Shown here one piece after another: positions 26,091 to 33,214 of a DNA stretch of 41,728 nucleotides. Origin of the DNA: a virus; IMG/VR virus record IMGVR_UViG_3300036884_000014, positions 1 through 41,728 of that record; one strand, given 5' to 3'. The notes beneath the pieces were generated by a model. That model was not told where the DNA came from and made no database searches. It was given only the letters and a program-made list of their open reading frames with translations. The position numbers were made by a program, and so were the translations under genes. Numbering within the stretch: position 1 is the first letter of the stretch; each line of letters opens with the position of its first letter.

Positions 26091-27040
26091 CCTCTCTTGC
26101 TGTTCGTGCTAATGGTCACTGGAAATCAATTCTGTCACAGGCTATTGGTGAAGAATATTTTTCCGGCAATCACGGCCCCTGTCCGTTATGTCTGAAACGT
26201 ACTGGCGATGGCGGCACTGATCGGTTTCGTTTCGACAATAAAAATGGTCAAGGAACTTATTTTTGCAACCAGTGCGGTGCTGGAACAGGCATCACTCTTT
26301 TATGTTATCACCAAGATTTGATGTTACCGGAAGCATGGAAACTGGTTGCAAAACTCCTTCCGACTTCAACGGTTGAAGAACCGAACAAAAAAAGTGATTA
26401 CACAAAGGCGATTAAATATTTGATAGATTCGTCTGTTCCAGTTGCACCCGGAAGTGACGTTGAATTGTATTTGCATGGACGTGGGATTATGAAAATTCCA
26501 TCTTCGATTAGGCAAACACAATACATTGATTACTCTGATCCAGAAAAACCAACGTATAATGCTATGCTCTGCCGGGCATCCAAACATGGAAAATTAACTG
26601 GATTACATTTAACCTTGTTGCAACACGGAGAGAAAGCATTGATCCCTAATCCACGCCGCCTATTGAAAATCAGTGATGGTGTATTGCAAGGTTCCGCAAT
26701 TCATTTATACGGCAATGTGTGGGCAACAATTAATAGCACGTTGATGGTGCAGGTTGAAATTGAACAGGATCGAAGTAGGGTGTTATTTCTCGCGGAAGGA
26801 ATCGAAACCGCGTTATCCACTGCGCGCACCGTTGGAATTTCGGACAATGATCCGCACGGAATTATTATCATTTGCGGCGACAATGATCCCGGCTACGGCG
26901 GTCAAGCTGCGGCCTATACACTGGCGCACAAACTAACGGCAAAATTTGGTGCTGAATTTGTCAAAGTTCGTATTCCTGAAAAATGTGGAACTGATTGGAA
27001 CGATATTTTAACCGGACGGTCTAAAAAGAAAGATTGGTAG
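26087..27040 (+). CDS. Toprim DNA primase (zinc-finger plus Toprim)
   Basis: A 317-residue protein. N-terminal zinc domain C32-P-L-C35 ... C60-N-Q-C63 with DRFRFDNKNGQGTYFC between, as in P4-type and T7-type primases. The Toprim motifs are A-E237-G-I-E-T-A-L-S and G-D265-N-D267-P-G-Y. No helicase domain is fused, so it should work with the helicase two genes upstream. It makes RNA primers for the family B polymerase. ATGA overlap with the upstream small gene. Confidence 0.88.
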   Translation: MTSLAVRANGHWKSILSQAIGEEYFSGNHGPCPLCLKRTGDGGTDRFRFDNKNGQGTYFCNQCGAGTGITLLCYHQDLMLPEAWKLVAKLLPTSTVEEPNKKSDYTKAIKYLIDSSVPVAPGSDVELYLHGRGIMKIPSSIRQTQYIDYSDPEKPTYNAMLCRASKHGKLTGLHLTLLQHGEKALIPNPRRLLKISDGVLQGSAIHLYGNVWATINSTLMVQVEIEQDRSRVLFLAEGIETALSTARTVGISDNDPHGIIIICGDNDPGYGGQAAAYTLAHKLTAKFGAEFVKVRIPEKCGTDWNDILTGRSKKKDW

Positions 27041-27049
27041 GAGAGAAAA

Positions 27050-27430
27050 ATGAACACATTACGCTTAACTGTAACTCCGAATGAATTTGATGCCATTCGT
27101 TCTACGATCAAGAAAATAATTTTGCGCGGTTACGAGGTAGGGGATTACGTGCGCCGGAATCGGAATCGTCCTCAACCAGATTATGAAATCCGTTTCGTGA
27201 CCGGAATAAATCCTCAGTCCATGACAATCGGATATAAGGTGAAAGACGTTAGAACGGTAGCGATTTATTACGGTGAATTACAACCGTTGTGGATTGACGG
27301 TGAACCAGTAGATTACGAAACTCGAACATCGTTTGCACAACAGGCCGGATATAAGTCGTGGTCGGCGTTCGCTGTAGCAACGTTGTTACGTTATAGCTAC
27401 GAATTTGATGGTTATTCAATAGAGTGGTGA
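27050..27430 (+). CDS. ASCH/DUF3850-like small protein
   Basis: A 126-residue protein. The start (LRLTVTPNEFDAIRSTIKK) and a downstream D-Y-x-I-R-F and IGYKVKDV stretch resemble ASCH-type proteins of phages, where L-x-x-x-x-x-F-D-A-I is followed by charged residues and a small barrel. The usual G-x-K-x-x-E motif is degenerate. RNA or modified-base binding is a family idea only. AGGAG precedes the start. Confidence 0.45.
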   Translation: MNTLRLTVTPNEFDAIRSTIKKIILRGYEVGDYVRRNRNRPQPDYEIRFVTGINPQSMTIGYKVKDVRTVAIYYGELQPLWIDGEPVDYETRTSFAQQAGYKSWSAFAVATLLRYSYEFDGYSIEW

Positions 27431-27435
27431 CAATC

Positions 27436-27819
27436 ATGGAAATGAATCTGGCACTTTTTAAATCAAAGTTAGTTTTGGTAATTACCAAACAACGTTATGT
27501 CAAACAAATGACACGCATGAAATTTACCAAGAAAGAACTGGATGATGATTTCGCGTTTCCTCCTGCTGGTGGCGGATTAACTTGCGATGGTTATGACGAA
27601 CAAGGTCGTGTTATCTTAGTCGCGGTCAATCCTGACAAACTAACCCGGATCGAACTTATTTACGTCTTTATTCACGAAGCGGTGCATGTTTATCAGTCGC
27701 TCAAAAAAGAACTCAACTTTAAAGATTCTGGTGGAGAAACTGCTGCGTACTGCATTGAATATTATGCCAAGTGCTTATTTGACCTGTATGACAAAATAAC
27801 ACTTGACAAATACCATTGA
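27436..27819 (+). CDS. Putative small zinc metallopeptidase-like protein
   Basis: A 127-residue protein with H80-E-A-V-H84 followed by E101 in GGE-T-A-A-Y, the spacing of an HExxH zinc site with a downstream glutamate ligand. Small phage proteins of this type (VHEAxHV...E...AY.I) are common; substrates are unknown. ATG at 27436 is preferred to GTG at 27424, which lies within the previous gene's end. The 3' end overlaps a promoter (27803-27831). Confidence 0.55.
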   Translation: MEMNLALFKSKLVLVITKQRYVKQMTRMKFTKKELDDDFAFPPAGGGLTCDGYDEQGRVILVAVNPDKLTRIELIYVFIHEAVHVYQSLKKELNFKDSGGETAAYCIEYYAKCLFDLYDKITLDKYH

Positions 27820-27831
27820 ATGTGCTAGTGT
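27803..27831 (+). promoter_or_regulatory. Internal rightward promoter
   Basis: TTGACA (27803-27808), 17-base spacer ending TGTGC, TAGTGT (27826-27831). Its -35 lies in the last codons of the preceding gene. Feeds the small genes from 27855 and the operon beyond. Confidence 0.75.
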
Positions 27832-27854
27832 ATGCGAAAGATTGGAGGTAAACC

Positions 27855-28121
27855 ATGAGCGACCATGCTGTATATATGGTTCAACGACTTGATAGCGAAT
27901 CGTTGCCAAAAATTGTTGAAACAATGATTGGCCTGTACGATCATACGTTGGCTGGATTGTTGCTGGCCTGCGAAGATGCTGACGCTAAACAATTTGCAGA
28001 TGGGTTTCCACTCACTCATTATGAGGTTCGTGAAGCTGGAAACGCTAAAATAATTCATCGTGGATCGTCTGAAAGTTATTCGATTTTTCACGGTGTACTT
28101 TTACCACAGGAGACAGATTGA
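27855..28121 (+). CDS. Hypothetical protein (88 residues)
   Basis: Starts MSDHAVYMVQRLDSESLPK, after GGAGG. Helical first half, mixed second half; no family recognised. First gene after a promoter; its stop shares a base with the next ATG. Confidence 0.7.
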   Translation: MSDHAVYMVQRLDSESLPKIVETMIGLYDHTLAGLLLACEDADAKQFADGFPLTHYEVREAGNAKIIHRGSSESYSIFHGVLLPQETD

Positions 28122-28330
28122 TGGATACTAAACTGGTTCTGATTGAATGTGGGGCGACTCTCGAAGAATATCCGCACACTGTTTACAACGGACGAAACAA
28201 GACTGTATCGGTTATCTTACCCGGCGTGGTAATTAACCTACAGGATTTGGATTTACTCCGCACTAGACCGTTTGAATTCATTAGGAAATATGAACTTCAT
28301 GCCATTGAACATTTTGGATTGAGGAAATAA
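28121..28330 (+). CDS. Hypothetical protein (69 residues)
   Basis: MDTKLVLIECGATLEEYPH..., beta-rich first half then helical. ATG 28121 overlaps the upstream stop by one base. No family recognised. Confidence 0.65.
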   Translation: MDTKLVLIECGATLEEYPHTVYNGRNKTVSVILPGVVINLQDLDLLRTRPFEFIRKYELHAIEHFGLRK

Positions 28331-28332
28331 TC

Positions 28333-28626
28333 ATGACCAAGACAGAAAAAATATTGATATGGACGATCCTAGCGACATTATTCCTGATCCTAACGGTGCG
28401 TCCGTCTTATTCAGAGGATTTGAAAAATTCTGAAACGATCACTTTGTCAAAAGAACAATTGATGGAAATTGACCATGATTTTGCAGCGCAGGCCGAACAA
28501 TTACATGATGCAATTTCAGATAGCCATTATTGGTTCAATCAGTTTAAGGCATTAAAAGATTGTGTTCGACTGGCCGCACAACAAGGCACACCAAGTACGG
28601 TTTGCATTGGCGATAAATCACTATAA
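28333..28626 (+). CDS. Exported or membrane-anchored small protein
   Basis: A 97-residue protein with a clear N-terminal signal: K-T-E-K, then ILIWTILATLFLILTV, then S-Y-S-E as possible cleavage region. The rest is a charged helix with two cysteines (C-V-R and T-V-C-I) that may pair in the periplasm. Might act at the envelope (superinfection exclusion or lysis control), but nothing shows this directly. Confidence 0.6.
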   Translation: MTKTEKILIWTILATLFLILTVRPSYSEDLKNSETITLSKEQLMEIDHDFAAQAEQLHDAISDSHYWFNQFKALKDCVRLAAQQGTPSTVCIGDKSL

Positions 28627-28635
28627 GGACTAACC

Positions 28636-29592
28636 ATGAAAATCGAACCGTTATCTATCGAAGAATTAAACAATACTGCCGATGCGCTTGAACAGACGGG
28701 CGGCAATATAACGAATGCAGCTATTCTGTTGGGGATGAAACGCCGAACTGTATCAAACCGAGTTAAAATTTTAATCAAACGTGGACTGTTTGTCAAACCT
28801 GTCGTAGAGCCTGTTAGGTATCATACTGGTGGCGAAGTGCCATTGAAGATTTTGGTAATTCCAGACTGTCAAGTAAAACCCGGCGTGAATATTGACCATC
28901 TTCCGGCTACAGGTGATTACGCTGCGCGCAAACATCCTGACGTGATCGTATGTCTTGGCGACTTTGCCGACATGGAAAGTTTAAGTTCGTATGACGTGGG
29001 TAAAAAAAGTTTTGAAGGACGTACCTACAAGGCTGACATTGATGCAGCAAAAGCCGGAATGAAAGCTCTTATGACTCCGATTCATCGTGAAATAAAAGCG
29101 ACTGGATGGACTCCACGTTTAATCCTGACGCTTGGCAATCACGAAGATCGTATCACTCGCGCTATCGACCTAGATCGAAAACTGGAAGGTACAATTTCAT
29201 TGAAAGATTTGGGATATGAAAAATATGGTTGGACAGTTTACCCGTTTCTGGAAGTAGTTGAAGCAGGGGGTGTCATGTTTAGCCATTACTTCACTAGCGG
29301 CGTTCTGGGGCGACCAATTACTACCGCTGCTGCTATCATATCAAAGAAACACCAATCGTGCGTTGCAGGCCACCAGCAAGGCCGTATGGTGGCTTATGGA
29401 ACGAAGGCTGACGGTAGCCAAATGACAGCGATCATTTGTGGTTCATTTTACAGCCATGAAGAAAAATTCCTTGGAACACAGGGAAACAAGCACTGGCGCG
29501 GGTTGGTCGTTCTTCATGAGACTATGGACGGTTCCAGTGATGAGATGTTTGTTAGTTTGGATTACATTCTGAAACACGGAAAGGCGGCGTAA
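28636..29592 (+). CDS. Metallophosphoesterase with N-terminal helix-turn-helix
   Basis: A 318-residue protein. Residues 1-50 form a helix-turn-helix (NITNAAILLGMKRRTVSNRV). From 70 on come the calcineurin-like motifs: I-P-D77-C-Q-V, G108-D-F-A-D, G167-N-H-E-D, and later S-H and A-G-H-Q. Members hydrolyse phosphodiesters or nucleotides with two metal ions; phage forms with an HTH head are found among replication genes. DNA-end or nucleotide processing is a reasonable guess. AAGGA precedes the ATG. Confidence 0.85.
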   Translation: MKIEPLSIEELNNTADALEQTGGNITNAAILLGMKRRTVSNRVKILIKRGLFVKPVVEPVRYHTGGEVPLKILVIPDCQVKPGVNIDHLPATGDYAARKHPDVIVCLGDFADMESLSSYDVGKKSFEGRTYKADIDAAKAGMKALMTPIHREIKATGWTPRLILTLGNHEDRITRAIDLDRKLEGTISLKDLGYEKYGWTVYPFLEVVEAGGVMFSHYFTSGVLGRPITTAAAIISKKHQSCVAGHQQGRMVAYGTKADGSQMTAIICGSFYSHEEKFLGTQGNKHWRGLVVLHETMDGSSDEMFVSLDYILKHGKAA

Positions 29593-29593
29593 A

Positions 29594-29869
29594 ATGCCAT
29601 ACTTAACCGAAATACGTAAAATCGCACTGGCACATCCTGACGATAACCCAATGATGAATAGGGTTCTTACTTCCGGTGAATTGAATTATAAAATCACATT
29701 GTTGCTACTCGCATATTTAGACGACCACACATTCAATTATCAAACCCTAAACGACATTGTTGGTGCTGTCGAATCTGCAAAAGCCGAATTTCAACGGCGC
29801 GTAGTGAATCCTTATGAGGACGAAAAAATTGTTCAGAACGGGGATGTGTATAAGGAGAACCGATCATGA
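29594..29869 (+). CDS. Hypothetical protein (91 residues)
   Basis: MPYLTEIRKIALAHPDDNP; helical, with NYKITLLLLAYLDD in the middle. Overlaps the next gene by ATGA. No family recognised beyond general similarity to small proteins in phage nucleotide-metabolism clusters. Confidence 0.65.
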   Translation: MPYLTEIRKIALAHPDDNPMMNRVLTSGELNYKITLLLLAYLDDHTFNYQTLNDIVGAVESAKAEFQRRVVNPYEDEKIVQNGDVYKENRS

Positions 29870-30264
29870 AAATCTATCTGGCTGCTCAGTACAGTTGGCG
29901 CGATCAAATGAAAGATCACGCGAAACAATTAACCGAAGCTGGTTTCGTGGTCACGTCTAGTTGGTTGCGTGAACGTTCACCGCTTAACGTAGACCTGAAC
30001 GAAGAATCAGACAGGTTTTTACGTGGACACGCTGAGAATGATTTGCGCGACATAACAGAGGCCGACATAATCATTTCTTTTACGGTGTCTCCTGTGACGT
30101 TGACAAAACGTGGCGGCAGGCATGTCGAATTTGGAATCGGGTTAGCCCAAGGCAAGCAAATGATCGTATGCGGCCCGAAAGAAAACATTTTTCATTACTT
30201 GCCTGAAATCAAACAATTCAATACGTTTGAAGCCACATTAAAATATTTGACAAGTCTTGACTAG
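29866..30264 (+). CDS. Nucleoside 2-deoxyribosyltransferase-like protein
   Basis: A 132-residue Rossmann-like protein: I-Y-L-A-A-Q-Y-S-W-R-D start, D-I-T-E-A-D-I-I-I-S-F in the middle, and G-G-R-H-V-E88-F-G-I-G-L-A with the usual catalytic Glu, then G-K-Q-M-I-V-C-G-P. The family moves or releases bases from (deoxy)nucleosides; phage members may serve nucleotide salvage or modification. AAGGAG precedes the start. Confidence 0.78.
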   Translation: MKIYLAAQYSWRDQMKDHAKQLTEAGFVVTSSWLRERSPLNVDLNEESDRFLRGHAENDLRDITEADIIISFTVSPVTLTKRGGRHVEFGIGLAQGKQMIVCGPKENIFHYLPEIKQFNTFEATLKYLTSLD

Positions 30265-30275
30265 TGTGGTACTAT
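30247..30275 (+). promoter_or_regulatory. Internal rightward promoter
   Basis: TTGACA (30247-30252), 17-base spacer ending TGTGG, TACTAT (30270-30275); start near 30282, before the gene at 30301. Confidence 0.75.
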
Positions 30276-30300
30276 GCTGCACATTAACTAGGAGAACGAC

Positions 30301-30480
30301 ATGACCGAAGTGACGAACACCGGAAAATCCAACGGATGCAAAAAGACCGGGAAAAAGAGGAAAAGTGCGTCTAACCAGCGTTATGTGGCAGGCAATCGTG
30401 CTGAGATCAACAAAGCAAAACGTATTGCGCGTCACGAAAAACGGATGGATAAAAAGGCAAACAAGAAACATGGGAGTTGA
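30301..30480 (+). CDS. Small very basic protein (59 residues)
   Basis: ATG 30301 after AGGAG. Nearly a third of its residues are Lys or Arg (KKTGKKRKSASNQR, later KRIARHEKRMDKK). Likely binds nucleic acid. First gene after its own promoter. No family recognised. Confidence 0.75.
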   Translation: MTEVTNTGKSNGCKKTGKKRKSASNQRYVAGNRAEINKAKRIARHEKRMDKKANKKHGS

Positions 30481-30481
30481 T

Positions 30482-30709
30482 ATGAGTGATAAACGATTCA
30501 GTCCATACAAAACCTACCGTGTCGTGGAACTTGATGAATACACTTGGCAGGTATGGGGATACGGCGATAAAGTTCCGTTTGGAACTTATCATGATCCTGA
30601 TGTTGCCGAAGCCGTGGTCAAGAAACAGGAAGGTCTAGTGCGTGATGAATTTATGAGGGGTTGGGGTAAAGCAAAAGTAGTGAACTTAAATTCAAAGAAC
30701 CAGTCATAA
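30482..30709 (+). CDS. Hypothetical protein (75 residues)
   Basis: Starts MSDKRFSPYKTYRVVELDEY at the ATG next to the previous stop (GGGAG upstream). A short beta-meander (WQVWGYGDKVPFGTY) then a helix; no family recognised. A longer in-frame extension upstream would overlap the basic protein and is not supported. Confidence 0.65.
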   Translation: MSDKRFSPYKTYRVVELDEYTWQVWGYGDKVPFGTYHDPDVAEAVVKKQEGLVRDEFMRGWGKAKVVNLNSKNQS

Positions 30710-30735
30710 GTATACCTTACCCCGAAGGAGTTAAA

Positions 30736-31305
30736 ATGATAGTCACTGATCCAACAAAACGCAAAGGTCTACCCGTAGCTACCGGGTTCACGGACTATTT
30801 TCCTGACGCGATGGTTGCTGTAGCCGAAGTTTCCCGTAAAGGTAACGATCAACATAATCCCGGCAAACCGTTATTTTGGGATCGTAGCAAAAGCGGTGAT
30901 GAAGCCGATGCGCTGATGCGGCATTTTCTTGATCGTGGAAAACTTGATTCGGACGGAATGCGTCATAGTGCAAAAATGGCATGGAGAGCGATGGCACTTT
31001 TGCAAAAAGAACTTGAAAATGAAAAAGTACAGCCAGTCACAGCAGACCAATATTCTGCGGCTCAGATTGCAGGCCATACAGAGCGCACAGACACAGAAAT
31101 ACAAGAACGAAAGAAACAGTTAATAGATCGTTCCGATACCTCGGATGCTAGACGTTCGGTACTCATATTTTTATGGACACCACAAGAAACTGAATTACAG
31201 TATCAAAATGCCGACACAAATGTTCGGTACAGTGCTGTTTTGGAATCTCAGTGGCTCTATGGTTTTCGTTCTAAACCTTGGGCAGATGAAAGGGGTGCGC
31301 CATGA
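30736..31305 (+). CDS. DUF5664-type protein, possible dNTP diphosphohydrolase
   Basis: A 189-residue protein. The first 100 residues (RKGLPVATGFTDYFPDAM; then G-N-D-Q-H-N-P-G-K-P-L-x-W-D-R-S-K-S; then D-G-M-R-H-S-A-K-M-A-W-R-A) match the phage family known as DUF5664, which some databases now label as the N-terminal domain of dATP/dGTP diphosphohydrolase. If that is right it would adjust nucleotide pools. The C-terminal 70 residues are unlike the rest and were not recognised. AAGGAG precedes the start; ATGA overlap with the next gene. Confidence 0.7.
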   Translation: MIVTDPTKRKGLPVATGFTDYFPDAMVAVAEVSRKGNDQHNPGKPLFWDRSKSGDEADALMRHFLDRGKLDSDGMRHSAKMAWRAMALLQKELENEKVQPVTADQYSAAQIAGHTERTDTEIQERKKQLIDRSDTSDARRSVLIFLWTPQETELQYQNADTNVRYSAVLESQWLYGFRSKPWADERGAP

Positions 31306-31514
31306 ACACATCACACGTTATTCATGCTGGTGGACGGCCTGTTGTAATCACATGCAACGTCAAACTGGTATCTCCCAACGTAACCGTTATTCGGGTTAAT
31401 GACGAAGGCCGCGCACACGCAATCGCTTCTACGTTTGGGGGCAGGATCGAACAAGACCGGGATGGATGGAAGGTCACTACGACTGCCGTGGTTCCGAAAG
31501 GATTCTTATGCTAA
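31302..31514 (+). CDS. Stand-alone copy of a module found in the giant virion protein (70 residues)
   Basis: The last 45 residues (V-T-V-I-R-V-N-D-E, A-I-A-S-T-F-G-G-R, D-G-W-K-V-T-T) align with residues about 1121-1156 of the giant protein at 18 of 36 positions without gaps. The first 25 residues form beta strands. No known domain name comes to mind. It overlaps the genes on both sides. Confidence 0.7.
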   Translation: MNTSHVIHAGGRPVVITCNVKLVSPNVTVIRVNDEGRAHAIASTFGGRIEQDRDGWKVTTTAVVPKGFLC

Positions 31515-31699
31515 CCACTAAATGTGAGACGCTGGTTGAAATGCGAACGAAATTTGAAGGTTACTATCTCAATAAAAATATGACTCGTAAAGGGTTGGGC
31601 TATGTTGATCCGAAAATTGCGTCAGCGTGGGTTGATTATCAACGAGGCTGGATCAATTGCGATGATGCTTTGCGCGAAGCTGGCTTAATCGGACGATGA
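31508..31699 (+). CDS. Hypothetical protein (63 residues)
   Basis: MLTTKCETLVEMRTKFEGYY; ends in a helical D-D-A-L-R-E-A-G. ATG 31508 is chosen since AAAGGA precedes it; overlaps the preceding gene by 7 bases. No family recognised. Confidence 0.65.
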   Translation: MLTTKCETLVEMRTKFEGYYLNKNMTRKGLGYVDPKIASAWVDYQRGWINCDDALREAGLIGR

Positions 31700-31702
31700 A
31701 TT

Positions 31703-32401
31703 ATGACAAGCAAAGCTAAAACAGATTGGGATGCAGTCGAACCGATTTACTGCGCTGGTGTGGTTCCTATTCCCACTCTTTGTGAACGATTCAACTGCAA
31801 AAAAAGTAGACTTTGCCAAGTTGCAAAAATGCGTGGCTGGACGCGGAATCTGGATGGAAAAATTCAACAGGCCACACAGGACAAACTTAACCGGGCATTA
31901 GTGGTAGCTGAATTTAAACAGAACACAAAAATGAGTGAACATTTAGCTATCGAAGCGGTGGCTAAAACCAACTCAGAATTGATTTTGAAACATCGTTCCG
32001 ACATTGCTCAGTACCAGTCGATTTGTGATTCACTGATGCGAGAACTGACAACTAAAACCGTAGATCAGAAAGTGTTGATAGAGTCGATTAACTCCTTGCG
32101 TAAAACATTAAGTGAATGCACGATTGATAGTGTGGATGCAGACGGTATAAAAAAACAAGTCGAAGCGGTTACAAAAAATTTACGGCTCGGACTTTCTGGC
32201 AGGGCGGATATTTTGCGTCAATTAGTCGAAGCTAAAAACAAACTGGTGAATATTGAACGGCAGGCGTTTGGAATCAAGGATGATGCCGCCGAAGAAAAAA
32301 AGGCTCCTGTCAATTTCTATTTGAACATGACAGGGGTAACGATCACAACGAAGGAGAACGGCAATGTTATTGACGGATTCGCAAAGACGATTGATCCATA
32401 A
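31703..32401 (+). CDS. terS: Terminase small subunit
   Basis: A 232-residue protein. The N-terminal 50 residues hold a helix-turn-helix (DWDAVEPIYCAG, then I-P-T-L-C-E-R-F-N-C-K-K-S-R-L, then W-T-R-N-L) typical of small terminase subunits that bind the packaging site; long helices follow (about 60-190) for oligomerisation, and a short C-terminal beta segment may contact the large subunit. Three small genes separate it from the large subunit. Weak ribosome binding site. Confidence 0.75.
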   Translation: MTSKAKTDWDAVEPIYCAGVVPIPTLCERFNCKKSRLCQVAKMRGWTRNLDGKIQQATQDKLNRALVVAEFKQNTKMSEHLAIEAVAKTNSELILKHRSDIAQYQSICDSLMRELTTKTVDQKVLIESINSLRKTLSECTIDSVDADGIKKQVEAVTKNLRLGLSGRADILRQLVEAKNKLVNIERQAFGIKDDAAEEKKAPVNFYLNMTGVTITTKENGNVIDGFAKTIDP

Positions 32402-32747
32402 CTGCGGTATAGGCGATCCCGTTTCTTTAAAAAACGCCGATCCATCTAAGCCGTTTGTGTATGACCGAAGCTATGGATTTTTCCCTGTCGGGTGGGGCGA
32501 ACACAAAGAACTAATGAGTTTGTTGTTGGCGTTTCACTTGGGTTATAAGACGATCCCTGAACTCACCGAAGAAACTGGTTTGGACTGGCCTTACCGCACT
32601 GCTGATACGTTTTTGGAAACCGTGCCGGGAACGTGCTATTTATCTTCTGTAGGCCGCTGCATCGAGGCGGGAAAAAGTAAGAATTTAACACCATCTGAAC
32701 GCAGATTTTTTGGAGACATAGACTATCTGTTCGAGGACGTATTATGA
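32364..32747 (+). CDS. Hypothetical protein between terminase genes (127 residues)
   Basis: ATG at 32364 lies 38 bases inside the small terminase gene but has a good AAGGAG. Reads MLLTDSQRRLIHNCGIGDPV, later GFFPVGWGEHKELMSLLLAF. No family recognised. Stop overlaps the next start. Confidence 0.7.
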   Translation: MLLTDSQRRLIHNCGIGDPVSLKNADPSKPFVYDRSYGFFPVGWGEHKELMSLLLAFHLGYKTIPELTEETGLDWPYRTADTFLETVPGTCYLSSVGRCIEAGKSKNLTPSERRFFGDIDYLFEDVL

Positions 32748-32953
32748 TCCCTGAATTTTCAGAGAGACAATGCTTGTTAGACCTGATTGCAGATCATACA
32801 GAGCGCACACAGAGGCCGTGGCAATACAATTTGGTCATAACTGCCCGGCAAGGACGCATGGCTCTGGAAATGGGCTTAAATCCGTATCATTCGTGGCCTA
32901 TTCACGGATGCAGTTACATGATGGTAGACATACCGCCGAAGGATGACGAATGA
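32744..32953 (+). CDS. Hypothetical protein (69 residues)
   Basis: MIPEFSERQCLLDLIADHTE, ending in an acidic tail PPKDDE. ATGA overlaps at both ends support translation. No family recognised. Confidence 0.65.
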   Translation: MIPEFSERQCLLDLIADHTERTQRPWQYNLVITARQGRMALEMGLNPYHSWPIHGCSYMMVDIPPKDDE

Positions 32954-33213
32954 ATACGTTGGAAATCATTTCACAGATTGTCATATTCGTTACGGGGCCT
33001 CTCGCTATCTGGCTCAGTCAAACCCGCGATCCTGAAAAACAAAGGTGGTCGTCTATCTTAGGTGTGTTCGGGCAACCGTTTTGGTTGTATGCTGCATTTG
33101 CTGCTTGCCAGTGGGGAATTTTTGTAGCGGATATAATTTACACGTACATGTGGTGGACAGGGGTTCGGAACTACTGGCTAAGACCGGAATCAAGTCACTT
33201 GGAGACAAAATAA
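32950..33213 (+). CDS. Small membrane protein (87 residues)
   Basis: Two or three hydrophobic helices: about residues 5-22 (IISQIVIFVTGPLAIWL), 38-55 (GVFGQPFWLYAAFAACQW) and 57-72 (FVADIIYTYMWW). The loop S-Q-T-R-D-P-E-K-Q-R-W and G-Q-P-F-W-L recur in small phage membrane proteins. It is one of two holin candidates, but the position, just before the terminase, is unusual for that. Confidence 0.6.
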   Translation: MNTLEIISQIVIFVTGPLAIWLSQTRDPEKQRWSSILGVFGQPFWLYAAFAACQWGIFVADIIYTYMWWTGVRNYWLRPESSHLETK

Positions 33214-33214
33214 A

